Assembly (NCBI RefSeq): GCF_014196915.1
Contig: NZ_JACIEP010000001.1
Span: forward strand, 248,001 to 312,000
Reading direction: 5' to 3'
Origin: Dysgonomonas hofstadii
GTDB taxonomy: Bacteria > Bacteroidota > Bacteroidia > Bacteroidales > Dysgonomonadaceae
Length of the DNA: 64,000 bases
Shown piece after piece: positions 35,771 to 43,413 of the stretch. The notes beneath the pieces are model-generated. The model ran no database searches and had not been told where the DNA came from. It saw only the letters and a list, made by a program, of their open reading frames with translations. The position numbers were made by a program, and so were the translations under genes. Position 1 is the stretch's first letter. Each line of letters starts with the position of its first letter.

Positions 35771-36797
35771 ACCTATTCAACCCATTGTACACCGCCTTGC
35801 GTAAAGTCCCCTCGTCATCGTCACCTGCATAATCCCAGTACATCGCGCCCAGCATACCGTTATCCTTAATATACTCACTTTTGATAGCTATGGAACGGGG
35901 ATCGTCATACCCGCAAACAAATTCTATAGAGTCGCTACTCAGGTACGGGGCTTTTGCCACATCATCCCAATTCCTTTCGAAATGGGTGAGAGTAATAATA
36001 TTTTTATAATTACTGAAATTGCCTACTTCTTTTCTTCCCCGTCCGTAGAAAGGTATACCCATTACGAGTTTATTTATTGGTATGCCTGCTTCCACATGAG
36101 CTTTTACTGCTTCGTCAACCGAAGTGCCCCCGGTGTATTTCGAACGGTAAAGTCCAGAGTGATGGTGTGGAGGATTTCCCATGTCGTAAGACATGATATT
36201 TACAAAATCGATATAGGGATCGATTCCTTTGAAATCGATGTATCTGGCATTAGCAGCCGTTGCAAGGGTCAATAGCTTATCTTTTCCTATTTCTTCGCGG
36301 ATATCTTTCATCATAAAGGTGAAGTTTGCCTTGTCGGCGGGTGAAGCAGAGATGCCTGCCATGTTTGATGTCGGGTATTCCCAATCGATATCGATACCGT
36401 CGAGCCCGAATTCGTCGACTACCCGTTTGCAGTCTTTGGCAAACGAACGGCGGTTATTCTCATCTGCCGCCATCTCGCTGAAACGTCCGCTTCCCCATCC
36501 TCCAATGGAAAGAATGATTGTTAATGATGGTTTTTGCTTTTTAAGTTCGACCAGTTGGCTTAGCCGGTTTTCATTATCTATGCGTACACCATCGAATGTA
36601 TTGGTCACATGGGCAAAGGCGTAATTTATATGTGTTATATAATCAGGATCGGGCATTATCCGGCTCCATGATGTAACATAGGCCACTACTATTTTCTCTT
36701 CTTTTTTGCTTGTTGTGCCCTCTGCCGTTTTGTTGGATTTACAAGAGAAAAGTAGTCCGGTAATAATAAGTAAGATTATTGTTTTAAGATAATTCAT
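35769..36797 (-). CDS. GH18 chitinase / endo-N-acetylglucosaminidase-type lipoprotein
   Basis: A 342-residue lipoprotein (lipobox LFSC, Cys19) with one GH18 TIM barrel and no binding module. The catalytic DxxDxDxE motif is intact in DGIDIDWEYP (Asp133, Asp136, Asp138, acid Glu140). SIGGWG on beta-strand 3 and MSYDMG on strand 6 complete the active site; a C-terminal YWDYAGDD segment supplies the strand-8 tryptophan. A chitin or chito-oligosaccharide substrate is typical for this architecture. It is 18 bp downstream of the FHS permease in the same operon as a ROK kinase and a NagB-like protein, which fits amino-sugar release. It ends with TAG. Confidence 0.92.
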   Translation of the reverse strand: MNYLKTIILLIITGLLFSCKSNKTAEGTTSKKEEKIVVAYVTSWSRIMPDPDYITHINYAFAHVTNTFDGVRIDNENRLSQLVELKKQKPSLTIILSIGGWGSGRFSEMAADENNRRSFAKDCKRVVDEFGLDGIDIDWEYPTSNMAGISASPADKANFTFMMKDIREEIGKDKLLTLATAANARYIDFKGIDPYIDFVNIMSYDMGNPPHHHSGLYRSKYTGGTSVDEAVKAHVEAGIPINKLVMGIPFYGRGRKEVGNFSNYKNIITLTHFERNWDDVAKAPYLSSDSIEFVCGYDDPRSIAIKSEYIKDNGMLGAMYWDYAGDDDEGTLRKAVYNGLNR

Positions 36798-36815
36798 GAT
36801 GTCGTTTTTTTGTTT

Positions 36816-38135
36816 TTATTCTGCTGTTTGTTTGATCCTTGAACCGATTAAAGCATAATACAACATAAATAATTCTCCGAATATAACTATCAACCATGTC
36901 CAGCGCCATCCGCCGAGGGCGTCGGCCAGTATGCCCTGCAGAAGAGGCAGGATAGCCCCACCGACTACTCCTATCATAAATACACCGGAAGCCACCGAAG
37001 TATATTTTCCCAGTTTGGCGATGGAAAGGGTAAAGATAGCCCCCCACATAATAGAGTGGAAAAGCCCTACGACGACCAACAGCCAGGGGTTATTTATTAT
37101 GATTGCCAATATCGTTAGTGTCGTTGCAGAAATTGTTGTGGTAGTAAGCTGCATTCGTGGAGGAACCTTACTCAAAGAACTTCCCACAAGCCTGCCGATA
37201 AGCATACCGCCCCAATAGAGGGTAGCCATAAGCGCAGGAATGGCAAAATTGGTTCCGAAAATGGTAAGGGAATTATTTCCAAAGAAAGAAAACGGTCCGT
37301 TCAGGCTTTCCTGTTCTATTGCATAAAGGTTTATATTTGCACCGATAGAGACTTCAACACCTACATAAAAGAAAATAGCGACTACTCCCAATGTGAGGTG
37401 GCTGAACGACCATATGCTTTTTTCGAGTTTTTCGCCTGCCTCAGCTTTTGTCCCTTCTACATCGGGTAAAGATAGTTTAGTAATAATAAATGTAACGATC
37501 AGCATTATCCCGCTTAAAGCGAGAAAAGGAATCATCAGTTGGCTGACCTGTACCTCTTCCATTGTCAGTCCGCCGAATACTATTCCTGTTACAAAGAAGG
37601 GTGCGATTGTAGTCCCGATTGAGTTAGATGAGCCGCCTATGGCAAGCCGTTGAATGGGTTGTGTGCCTCTTACCGTGCAGGCAACAAGATACGGGTTGAT
37701 CACCACTTGCAGAATAGTCGCTGATGCTCCTACAACGAACGAGCCAAGCAGGAATATGAAAAATCCTACAGGAACAGATGCCGATGCAATCTGTATTTTG
37801 GCTTCAGGAAACCAGACTGTGAACCATGAGGAAAGAAAGAAAATGAGCAGTCCCACGATCATGACAAGCAATCCTCTGACTAATGTGCCTTTGTAGCCGT
37901 ATTTTGTAACCCATGCCGAACCGATACCACCAGTCAGAGGATATGCCAGAAACCATGAAAATGTTATGAGTGTCGCAAATGTATTTTTCAGATCAACTGC
38001 TCCTTCAAGAAATGCAGCTTTAAGAGGGCCTTGGAATTGACCGTTTGCGGTGGTGAGGAAACCTACTACAAAAAACAGGAATACCAGTGTTATAAATGGG
38101 CCTATGTAATTTATTTGTTTTTCATGTATTGTCAT
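36816..38135 (-). CDS. FHS-family sugar permease (NagP/GluP/FucP type)
   Basis: A 439-residue inner-membrane transporter with 12 predicted helices in the fucose-galactose-glucose/H+ symporter group of the MFS. Recognisable motifs are FVVGFLTTANGQFQGPLK in helix 1, ATILQVVINPYLVA in helix 4 and RLAIGGSSNSIGTTIAPFF in helix 5. In Bacteroidota, members of this group carry glucose, fucose or N-acetylglucosamine (NagP). The gene is 12 bp downstream of the NagB-like gene and next to a ROK kinase and GH18, so N-acetylglucosamine or a related hexosamine is a fair guess. Specificity cannot be read from sequence alone. Confidence 0.85.
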   Translation of the reverse strand: MTIHEKQINYIGPFITLVFLFFVVGFLTTANGQFQGPLKAAFLEGAVDLKNTFATLITFSWFLAYPLTGGIGSAWVTKYGYKGTLVRGLLVMIVGLLIFFLSSWFTVWFPEAKIQIASASVPVGFFIFLLGSFVVGASATILQVVINPYLVACTVRGTQPIQRLAIGGSSNSIGTTIAPFFVTGIVFGGLTMEEVQVSQLMIPFLALSGIMLIVTFIITKLSLPDVEGTKAEAGEKLEKSIWSFSHLTLGVVAIFFYVGVEVSIGANINLYAIEQESLNGPFSFFGNNSLTIFGTNFAIPALMATLYWGGMLIGRLVGSSLSKVPPRMQLTTTTISATTLTILAIIINNPWLLVVVGLFHSIMWGAIFTLSIAKLGKYTSVASGVFMIGVVGGAILPLLQGILADALGGWRWTWLIVIFGELFMLYYALIGSRIKQTAE

Positions 38136-38147
38136 CTCGGTATGTTC

Positions 38148-38882
38148 TTAAGTTATATATTTTGCTGCTGCTTTATCGAGCAGGAATTCACAATTGGGAT
38201 GTAGTTGTAGTATGGACGCTGGAATATCTGTTGTAACAGGGCCATAAAGCATCTCTTTTACAATATCAGCTTTTGCTTCACCCTTTGCAACCAGAAGTAT
38301 TTTGCAGGAATGCATAATGTTTTTGAGTCCTAAGGTTATCCCTCCCAGTTTTTTCCCAACCGGAGTATTCGTTTCTTTTCTGATACGGGTTTCAAGTTCT
38401 TTGTCCATTGCCGATACCCATGTTTCCTGCCCGAATGGAGTTCCCGGTTGATTGAATCCCAGATGCCCGTTGGTGCCCAGTCCCAATATTTGTAAATCTA
38501 TATCTCCTCTTCTCTCGAGTTCGGACTGAAAAATTTCACATTCCTTTTCAAAATCACCGGATAGAGTAGGGGGGATGATAAAGTTTTCGTCTTTTATTTC
38601 TAATGGATCTACAATTTCGTTTTTCAGCATTGTATAACAGGCTCCGGCATAATCGCGAGGAATGTTTATTACTTCATCCAGGCCGAATATCGTAACTTTT
38701 GATGTATCAAAAGGGCCTGTTTTATATATATCACCTGCTATAAAATGCATGTTTTTTGTGGTTCGCCCTGTAGATAGTCCGATTACAGCTTTAGGATTCA
38801 CCAGCATTTCCCTGATGATTTGCCACGCCGCTATACGGTCAAATTCTACTTCGTTTTCGGCTATTGTTATTTTTAATGCCAT
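38148..38882 (-). CDS. NagB-family sugar-phosphate deaminase/isomerase with altered active site
   Basis: A 244-residue cytoplasmic protein of the glucosamine-6-phosphate deaminase family, which normally converts GlcN-6-P to fructose-6-P and ammonia. GLSTGRTT binds phosphate and FGLDEV has the catalytic acidic pair (Asp69, Glu70). The active-site loop reads LGTNGHLGFNQPG: His140 is kept, but Asn138 stands where E. coli NagB has Asp141 and Gln145 where it has Glu148. Asn at the first site is common in Gram-positive NagB; Gln at the second is not something I recognise. It may be a deaminase with changed ring-opening chemistry or a related isomerase. It lies 7 bp after the ROK kinase and 12 bp before the permease, in one operon. 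Confidence 0.82.
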   Translation of the reverse strand: MALKITIAENEVEFDRIAAWQIIREMLVNPKAVIGLSTGRTTKNMHFIAGDIYKTGPFDTSKVTIFGLDEVINIPRDYAGACYTMLKNEIVDPLEIKDENFIIPPTLSGDFEKECEIFQSELERRGDIDLQILGLGTNGHLGFNQPGTPFGQETWVSAMDKELETRIRKETNTPVGKKLGGITLGLKNIMHSCKILLVAKGEAKADIVKEMLYGPVTTDIPASILQLHPNCEFLLDKAAAKYIT

Positions 38883-38889
38883 AAAGTTG

Positions 38890-39882
38890 TCATTTTATAA
38901 ATGCATGATCCATCAGTACTTTCTCTATTGTCTGATATCCTTCCATAGCAACTGTAGCTGCGCCTAATAGTCCTGCTAAATTGGGATCGAGCTGAGTTAA
39001 TAAAACTCCATTGGAGACAAAGCGCATAGTTGTTTTATTCAGTTTATCGAGTATTTTAGGAAAAAGAAAACCGTCGGAAACAATGCCTCCACCGAGCACT
39101 ACTGTGTCAGGGTCTGTCACCCTTACCAGGTTCATAATAAGGTTTGCAATACCTGTAATTGCATTTTCCACGAGTTGAACACAAAGTGGATCGTTTTGCT
39201 GGCTTAGAAAGAATATTTCTTTTACATCTACTTTAATATCCTCATTGCTGGGAATATACAGCTTTGTTTTATATTCTTTACTTAATAACCGGGCAGAACA
39301 GTCAAATCCTAATCCGGCAGAAATAAGTTCAACGCAGTCTTCCCGCCCGCATCCGCATTTAACTCCGGCTTTCACTCCTACATTTGTATGGCCTACCTCG
39401 CCTGCATTAAAATGACTTCCTCTGATAAGCTGCCCGTTCACAACAAATCCGGCAGCAATACCCGAGCCTGCATTGATGTATATGAAATTGTCTGACAAAC
39501 GGCCATAGCCCCATCTTTTTACGGCTCTGGTAGCGCTTTTCACATCATTATCGATGAAACACGGCATTTCGAATGTTCTCGAAAGATCTTCTGCAAGAGG
39601 AATTTCCTGCGACCGTTTAGGATCGATTTGCAGCCAAATTCCGTTTCCATTGTCTACGCGCCCCATTAATCCGGCACCCATGCTTACCGGGCGTGCAGAT
39701 GTAGCCCATCCTATAGTGGAGATGTAATCTTCCAGAGATCTCTTTATAATAGAAAAGGCCGACAGCTGATCCATATATCCGGTTTCATACCTCTTGGAAT
39801 TAAGTATTTCACCTTTTTTGTTAACTTCACCTATTAGTAGTTTTGTTGCACCCAGATCGAGCGCCAGATATGTTTCATTCAT
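38890..39882 (-). CDS. ROK-family sugar kinase
   Basis: A 330-residue cytoplasmic kinase of the ROK family, which phosphorylates glucose, N-acetylglucosamine, N-acetylmannosamine or related sugars. The phosphate-binding start LALDLGATKLLIGEV, the GSGIAAGFVVNGQL loop, GEVGHTNV (substrate-binding Glu and His) and the zinc motif CGCGREDCVE are all present. VVLGGGIVSDG is the second adenosine-binding segment. There is no N-terminal helix-turn-helix, so this is an enzyme and not a ROK repressor. With the NagB-like protein and permease it forms a compact import-phosphorylate-convert module for a hexose or hexosamine released by the surrounding hydrolases. Confidence 0.88.
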   Translation of the reverse strand: MNETYLALDLGATKLLIGEVNKKGEILNSKRYETGYMDQLSAFSIIKRSLEDYISTIGWATSARPVSMGAGLMGRVDNGNGIWLQIDPKRSQEIPLAEDLSRTFEMPCFIDNDVKSATRAVKRWGYGRLSDNFIYINAGSGIAAGFVVNGQLIRGSHFNAGEVGHTNVGVKAGVKCGCGREDCVELISAGLGFDCSARLLSKEYKTKLYIPSNEDIKVDVKEIFFLSQQNDPLCVQLVENAITGIANLIMNLVRVTDPDTVVLGGGIVSDGFLFPKILDKLNKTTMRFVSNGVLLTQLDPNLAGLLGAATVAMEGYQTIEKVLMDHAFIK

Positions 39883-39915
39883 AATAATCCTTATTTTAAG
39901 CTCATCTCTTTCTCC

Positions 39916-42129
39916 TTATTCAAGAGTAAATCTGACCTTATCTTTGATGTCTGTCGCTGAGGCCGCAATTATTGCCTCGAACTCTCCATTTTCAGCTTTC
40001 CATTCATGTTTCTTGTCATCGAAGAAACTGAGCGCTGTTTTGTCTACAGTAAATGTTACTGTTTTCATTTCCCCAGTTTTCAGAAATACCTTTTCAAATC
40101 CTTTCAACTCTTTTATGGGCCTTGGCAAAGATGATTTAAGGTCAGAGATGTATAACTGAACGATCTCGGCTCCGTCACGCTTACCTGTATTCTTAACAGT
40201 CACCGAGAACGATATCTTTCCGTCTGCCGTCATTCCTTTCCTGTCTGCCGTAACCTTTCCATATTCGAATGTCGTATAACTCAAGCCATGGCCAAATGCG
40301 AACAGTGGTTTAACATTCTCTTTGTCCGTCCATCTGTAGCCGACAAATATACTTTCATTGTAAGTCACCTCTTTATCCACTCCCGGATACTGCCCCAGTT
40401 GATGCGCCCCGTTATCCGATAGCTTTACCGGAAAAGTAAATGGCAGTTTTCCCGAAGGATTGGTATCCCCGGTTAAGATAGCCGCCAATGCCGTACCCGA
40501 TTCCGTACCATTATACCATGATTGCACAATTGCCGGTACCTCATTTGCCCAAGGCATGGCCACCGCATTACCCGATATATTAACCACTACCATATTTTTG
40601 TTAGCCTTCAACAGTTCAGTAATCACTTTATCCTGATTGTATGGTAACTCCAGATGCTTACGGTCGTTCCCTTCCGCATCCTGAAAATTGCTCTTATTCA
40701 AACCACCGATAAATATCACCATATCTACCCCTTTGGCCATCGCAACCGCTTCGGCGATCAGTTCGTCCGCAGAACGCGGATCATTCAGATCTCTTTTTAA
40801 TACTACTCCGTTGTATTTGCTTGTAGGATCTCCCACATAACCACGTGCATAAGAGATTTCTGCTGATGCGCCAACACGTTCAACTATCCCGTCCAGCGGC
40901 GCTACTTCATATTTAGCCTTCAGTGAAGAACTGCCACCCCCGACTGTCATCGGCTTGATCGCATTTTCCCCTACCACCAGTATTTTTTTAGTTTTTGAAA
41001 AGTCGATAGGTAAGAGACCGTTTTTATTCTGTAACAAAACGATTCCTTCCTCGGCTATCTTTCGTCCTGCCGCTGCATGCTCCGGTGTGCCGAATGACCC
41101 CCATGGGCGGTTTCTGTCCATTGTTGTACGAAAAGCCAGACGCAGGATATTACGTACTTTTTTGTCTACTTCCTCCACCTTTACTTCTCCCGACCGTAAT
41201 AGTCTTAGGAACGGATTAGCCAGGTAATAATTATCGTACGCATTGCTGGTCCCTTCACTAAGGCCGTCAGTCCACGAACCAAACTCCATGTCGAGCCCGT
41301 TATATATCGCCTGCATGGTATTGTTGACACCACCCCAGTCAGAAACTACTACTCCATCGAATCCCCACTCACCACGGAGAATGTCATTCAGTAGATACTG
41401 ATTATGGCAAGCCCATTGTCCTTTATAGCGATTGTAGGCTCCCATGATCGCCCATGCATTTCCTTCCTGTACCGCAGCCTTAAAAGCCGGCAGGTATATT
41501 TCATATAGAGCCCTGTCATCCAGGTTTACATTCACTGTATGGCGATCTATTTCCTGATTGTTAAGCGCATAATGCTTCACGCAAGCAGCGACCCCGTTAG
41601 CCTGTACTCCTTGAATATAAGGTACTACCATTTTAGAGGCTAGAAACGGATCTTCACCCATATACTCGAAGTTGCGGCCGTTGAGTGGTGTCCGGTAAAT
41701 ATTCACTCCCGGGCCTAACAAAATATTTTTGTTACGGTAACGCGCCTCTTCTCCAATGCTTTTTCCATAGAGCAGGGACATATCTTTATTCCATGTAGCA
41801 GCCAGTGCTGTCAATGCCGGGAAAGCGATACACGAATCGTTTGTCCATCCTGCCTGTTCCCATTCGTCCCAAAGTACTTCAGGACGGATTCCATGGGGGC
41901 CGTCGGTCGCCCAATTCTCAGGGATCCCGAGTCGTGGCACTCCTGCCGAACTGAACTTGGACTGCGCATGGCACATGGCCACTTTTTCTTCGAGTGTCAT
42001 ACGGGATAATGCATCCTCCACTCTTTCTTCTATCGGACGAGTTTCGTCCAAGTAGACAGGAATTGTGTTTTGTGCAAATAGTGAAATGCAGGATATACTG
42101 ATCAGTAATAAACTTTTTATTTTTTTCAT
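39916..42129 (-). CDS. GH3 beta-glucosidase-type hydrolase (second locus)
   Basis: A 737-residue exported GH3 enzyme with signal peptide (about 1-20), TIM barrel, sandwich and C-terminal fibronectin-III-like domain. The nucleophile is Asp264 in VVSDWGGVNN. It is a close paralogue of the GH3 at 6257-8458: long identical blocks include GPGVNIYRTP, NGRNFEYMGEDP and RALYEIYLPAFKA. Differences around the substrate pocket (SDWGG against TDWGS, ATDGPHGIRPEVLWDEW against MSDGPHGVRMEIDWDTW) suggest they act on different glucan linkages. In a locus with GH30 and GH5 it probably finishes beta-gluco-oligosaccharides to glucose. Confidence 0.93.
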   Translation of the reverse strand: MKKIKSLLLISISCISLFAQNTIPVYLDETRPIEERVEDALSRMTLEEKVAMCHAQSKFSSAGVPRLGIPENWATDGPHGIRPEVLWDEWEQAGWTNDSCIAFPALTALAATWNKDMSLLYGKSIGEEARYRNKNILLGPGVNIYRTPLNGRNFEYMGEDPFLASKMVVPYIQGVQANGVAACVKHYALNNQEIDRHTVNVNLDDRALYEIYLPAFKAAVQEGNAWAIMGAYNRYKGQWACHNQYLLNDILRGEWGFDGVVVSDWGGVNNTMQAIYNGLDMEFGSWTDGLSEGTSNAYDNYYLANPFLRLLRSGEVKVEEVDKKVRNILRLAFRTTMDRNRPWGSFGTPEHAAAGRKIAEEGIVLLQNKNGLLPIDFSKTKKILVVGENAIKPMTVGGGSSSLKAKYEVAPLDGIVERVGASAEISYARGYVGDPTSKYNGVVLKRDLNDPRSADELIAEAVAMAKGVDMVIFIGGLNKSNFQDAEGNDRKHLELPYNQDKVITELLKANKNMVVVNISGNAVAMPWANEVPAIVQSWYNGTESGTALAAILTGDTNPSGKLPFTFPVKLSDNGAHQLGQYPGVDKEVTYNESIFVGYRWTDKENVKPLFAFGHGLSYTTFEYGKVTADRKGMTADGKISFSVTVKNTGKRDGAEIVQLYISDLKSSLPRPIKELKGFEKVFLKTGEMKTVTFTVDKTALSFFDDKKHEWKAENGEFEAIIAASATDIKDKVRFTLE

Positions 42130-42150
42130 GATGTTTTGTATTTTGTCACA

Positions 42151-43398
42151 TCATTCGGCTTTCAGCCCTAATGCACTGATGTAACCTTTTTGTATTATGT
42201 TGTTCTTGAATTTTGAATTTTCTATAAAGTCGAGCATGGCTTTCCATGCTTCCTCCTGATTGGGGCGAGCTTCGCGTATTTCTTTGTATGTACTGCGTGG
42301 AGCTTCTGAAAAAGCTTTCACCTTATCCCAGCCTTCCGGTTCTTCTATACCTACAAATGAAGAATTGTGGATTTTCTTGTACGGCCAGAATGTCCACCCG
42401 ATATTATTATCTTCCATTGTTTTGCAGAATGTAGCCATCCATTCATCGGTATTGTGTCCTATTTCTCCCATATACATCGGCAGGTTCACGCTATCGCGGA
42501 AATTGATAAAACCTTTGATGGCTTCAGGAGTAGGGTCTCCGCCGTAACGGTGGCAGGTATACATAATTTTGTCATCGAATTTAGAATCTTTAAACGGTTT
42601 GAAATTCCCGTTCCATTGTGCACCTCCCAATAGTATGATGTGATTTTTATTTACTTCACGAATCGCGGCGGTTCCCATTTTATACAAGTCTTCCAGTTTG
42701 CCGTTCAGTTCTTCCATGTTCTCAAAATAAGGAGCAATAGGTTCATTAAACAATTCGAAGCCTAGTATTGTTGGTTCGTTTTTATAATAATCGGCAATCT
42801 TTTTCCATATATCGCAATATAATTTCTGGCTGGCTTCGCTGTCGAATAGCCATGGGTAACCGTAGCTGTCGTCTATATTGTCACCGGTTTGTCCGCCGGG
42901 AGCATCATGCATATCGAGGATCAGGTAAAGACCTTCCTGCTTGCACCAGCTGATGAGTGTGTCAATACGTGCGAAACCATCCTGATTGGCCGTCAGTCCC
43001 ATATAATCTTCATCGGTAAAAAGTTTGTAATGAAACGGAAGGCGTACTGTATTGCTCCCCGTTTGTTTAATGAAGTGCAGGTCTTCGCGGGTGATATAAT
43101 TATCTTTGAATAGTGTCCAGAATTCGGTGGCACGATCCGGGCCTACTAGCTGAGAGAACATTTCATTTATAAAACGTGCCGAATTGGCCTTGCTGAATCC
43201 GAACATATAACCTTCGGGGTTGAGCCAGTTACCCAGATTGGTTCCTTTTATAAATAATTTCTCACCATCGGGGGTTGTCAGGTTATGCCCGTCAATACGT
43301 ATAAATGCTTCGGGAGCAAGTTGTGGCTCACTCTTTGTTTGCTGGCAAGCTGAGAATAGGAGCAGCGCCATTCCGATTATGTAAAATGTTTTTTTCAT
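42151..43398 (-). CDS. GH5 beta-glucanase-type lipoprotein
   Basis: A 415-residue lipoprotein (lipobox LFSAC, Cys18) with a single GH5 barrel. The N-terminal strand FIKGTNLGNWLNPEGYMFGF and SNTVRLPFHYKLF are typical of GH5 exo-beta-1,3-glucanase-like groups. The acid/base is Glu219 in FELFNEPIAP and the nucleophile Glu312 in MYMGEIGHN; MYTCHRYGG carries the conserved active-site His-Tyr pair. A C-terminal stretch of about 50 charged residues after the barrel has no clear domain. Unlike the amber-interrupted GH5 in the xyloglucan locus it is intact and has no BACON domains. Substrate is uncertain; a beta-1,3- or beta-1,6-glucan fits the neighbours GH3 and GH30. Confidence 0.88.
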   Translation of the reverse strand: MKKTFYIIGMALLLFSACQQTKSEPQLAPEAFIRIDGHNLTTPDGEKLFIKGTNLGNWLNPEGYMFGFSKANSARFINEMFSQLVGPDRATEFWTLFKDNYITREDLHFIKQTGSNTVRLPFHYKLFTDEDYMGLTANQDGFARIDTLISWCKQEGLYLILDMHDAPGGQTGDNIDDSYGYPWLFDSEASQKLYCDIWKKIADYYKNEPTILGFELFNEPIAPYFENMEELNGKLEDLYKMGTAAIREVNKNHIILLGGAQWNGNFKPFKDSKFDDKIMYTCHRYGGDPTPEAIKGFINFRDSVNLPMYMGEIGHNTDEWMATFCKTMEDNNIGWTFWPYKKIHNSSFVGIEEPEGWDKVKAFSEAPRSTYKEIREARPNQEEAWKAMLDFIENSKFKNNIIQKGYISALGLKAE

Positions 43399-43413
43399 AA
43401 TGTTATATAGTTT

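Noticed and set aside
38890-39882. ROK-family transcriptional repressor
   Set aside because: There is no N-terminal helix-turn-helix, and the kinase motifs and zinc cluster are complete, so it is called a sugar kinase.
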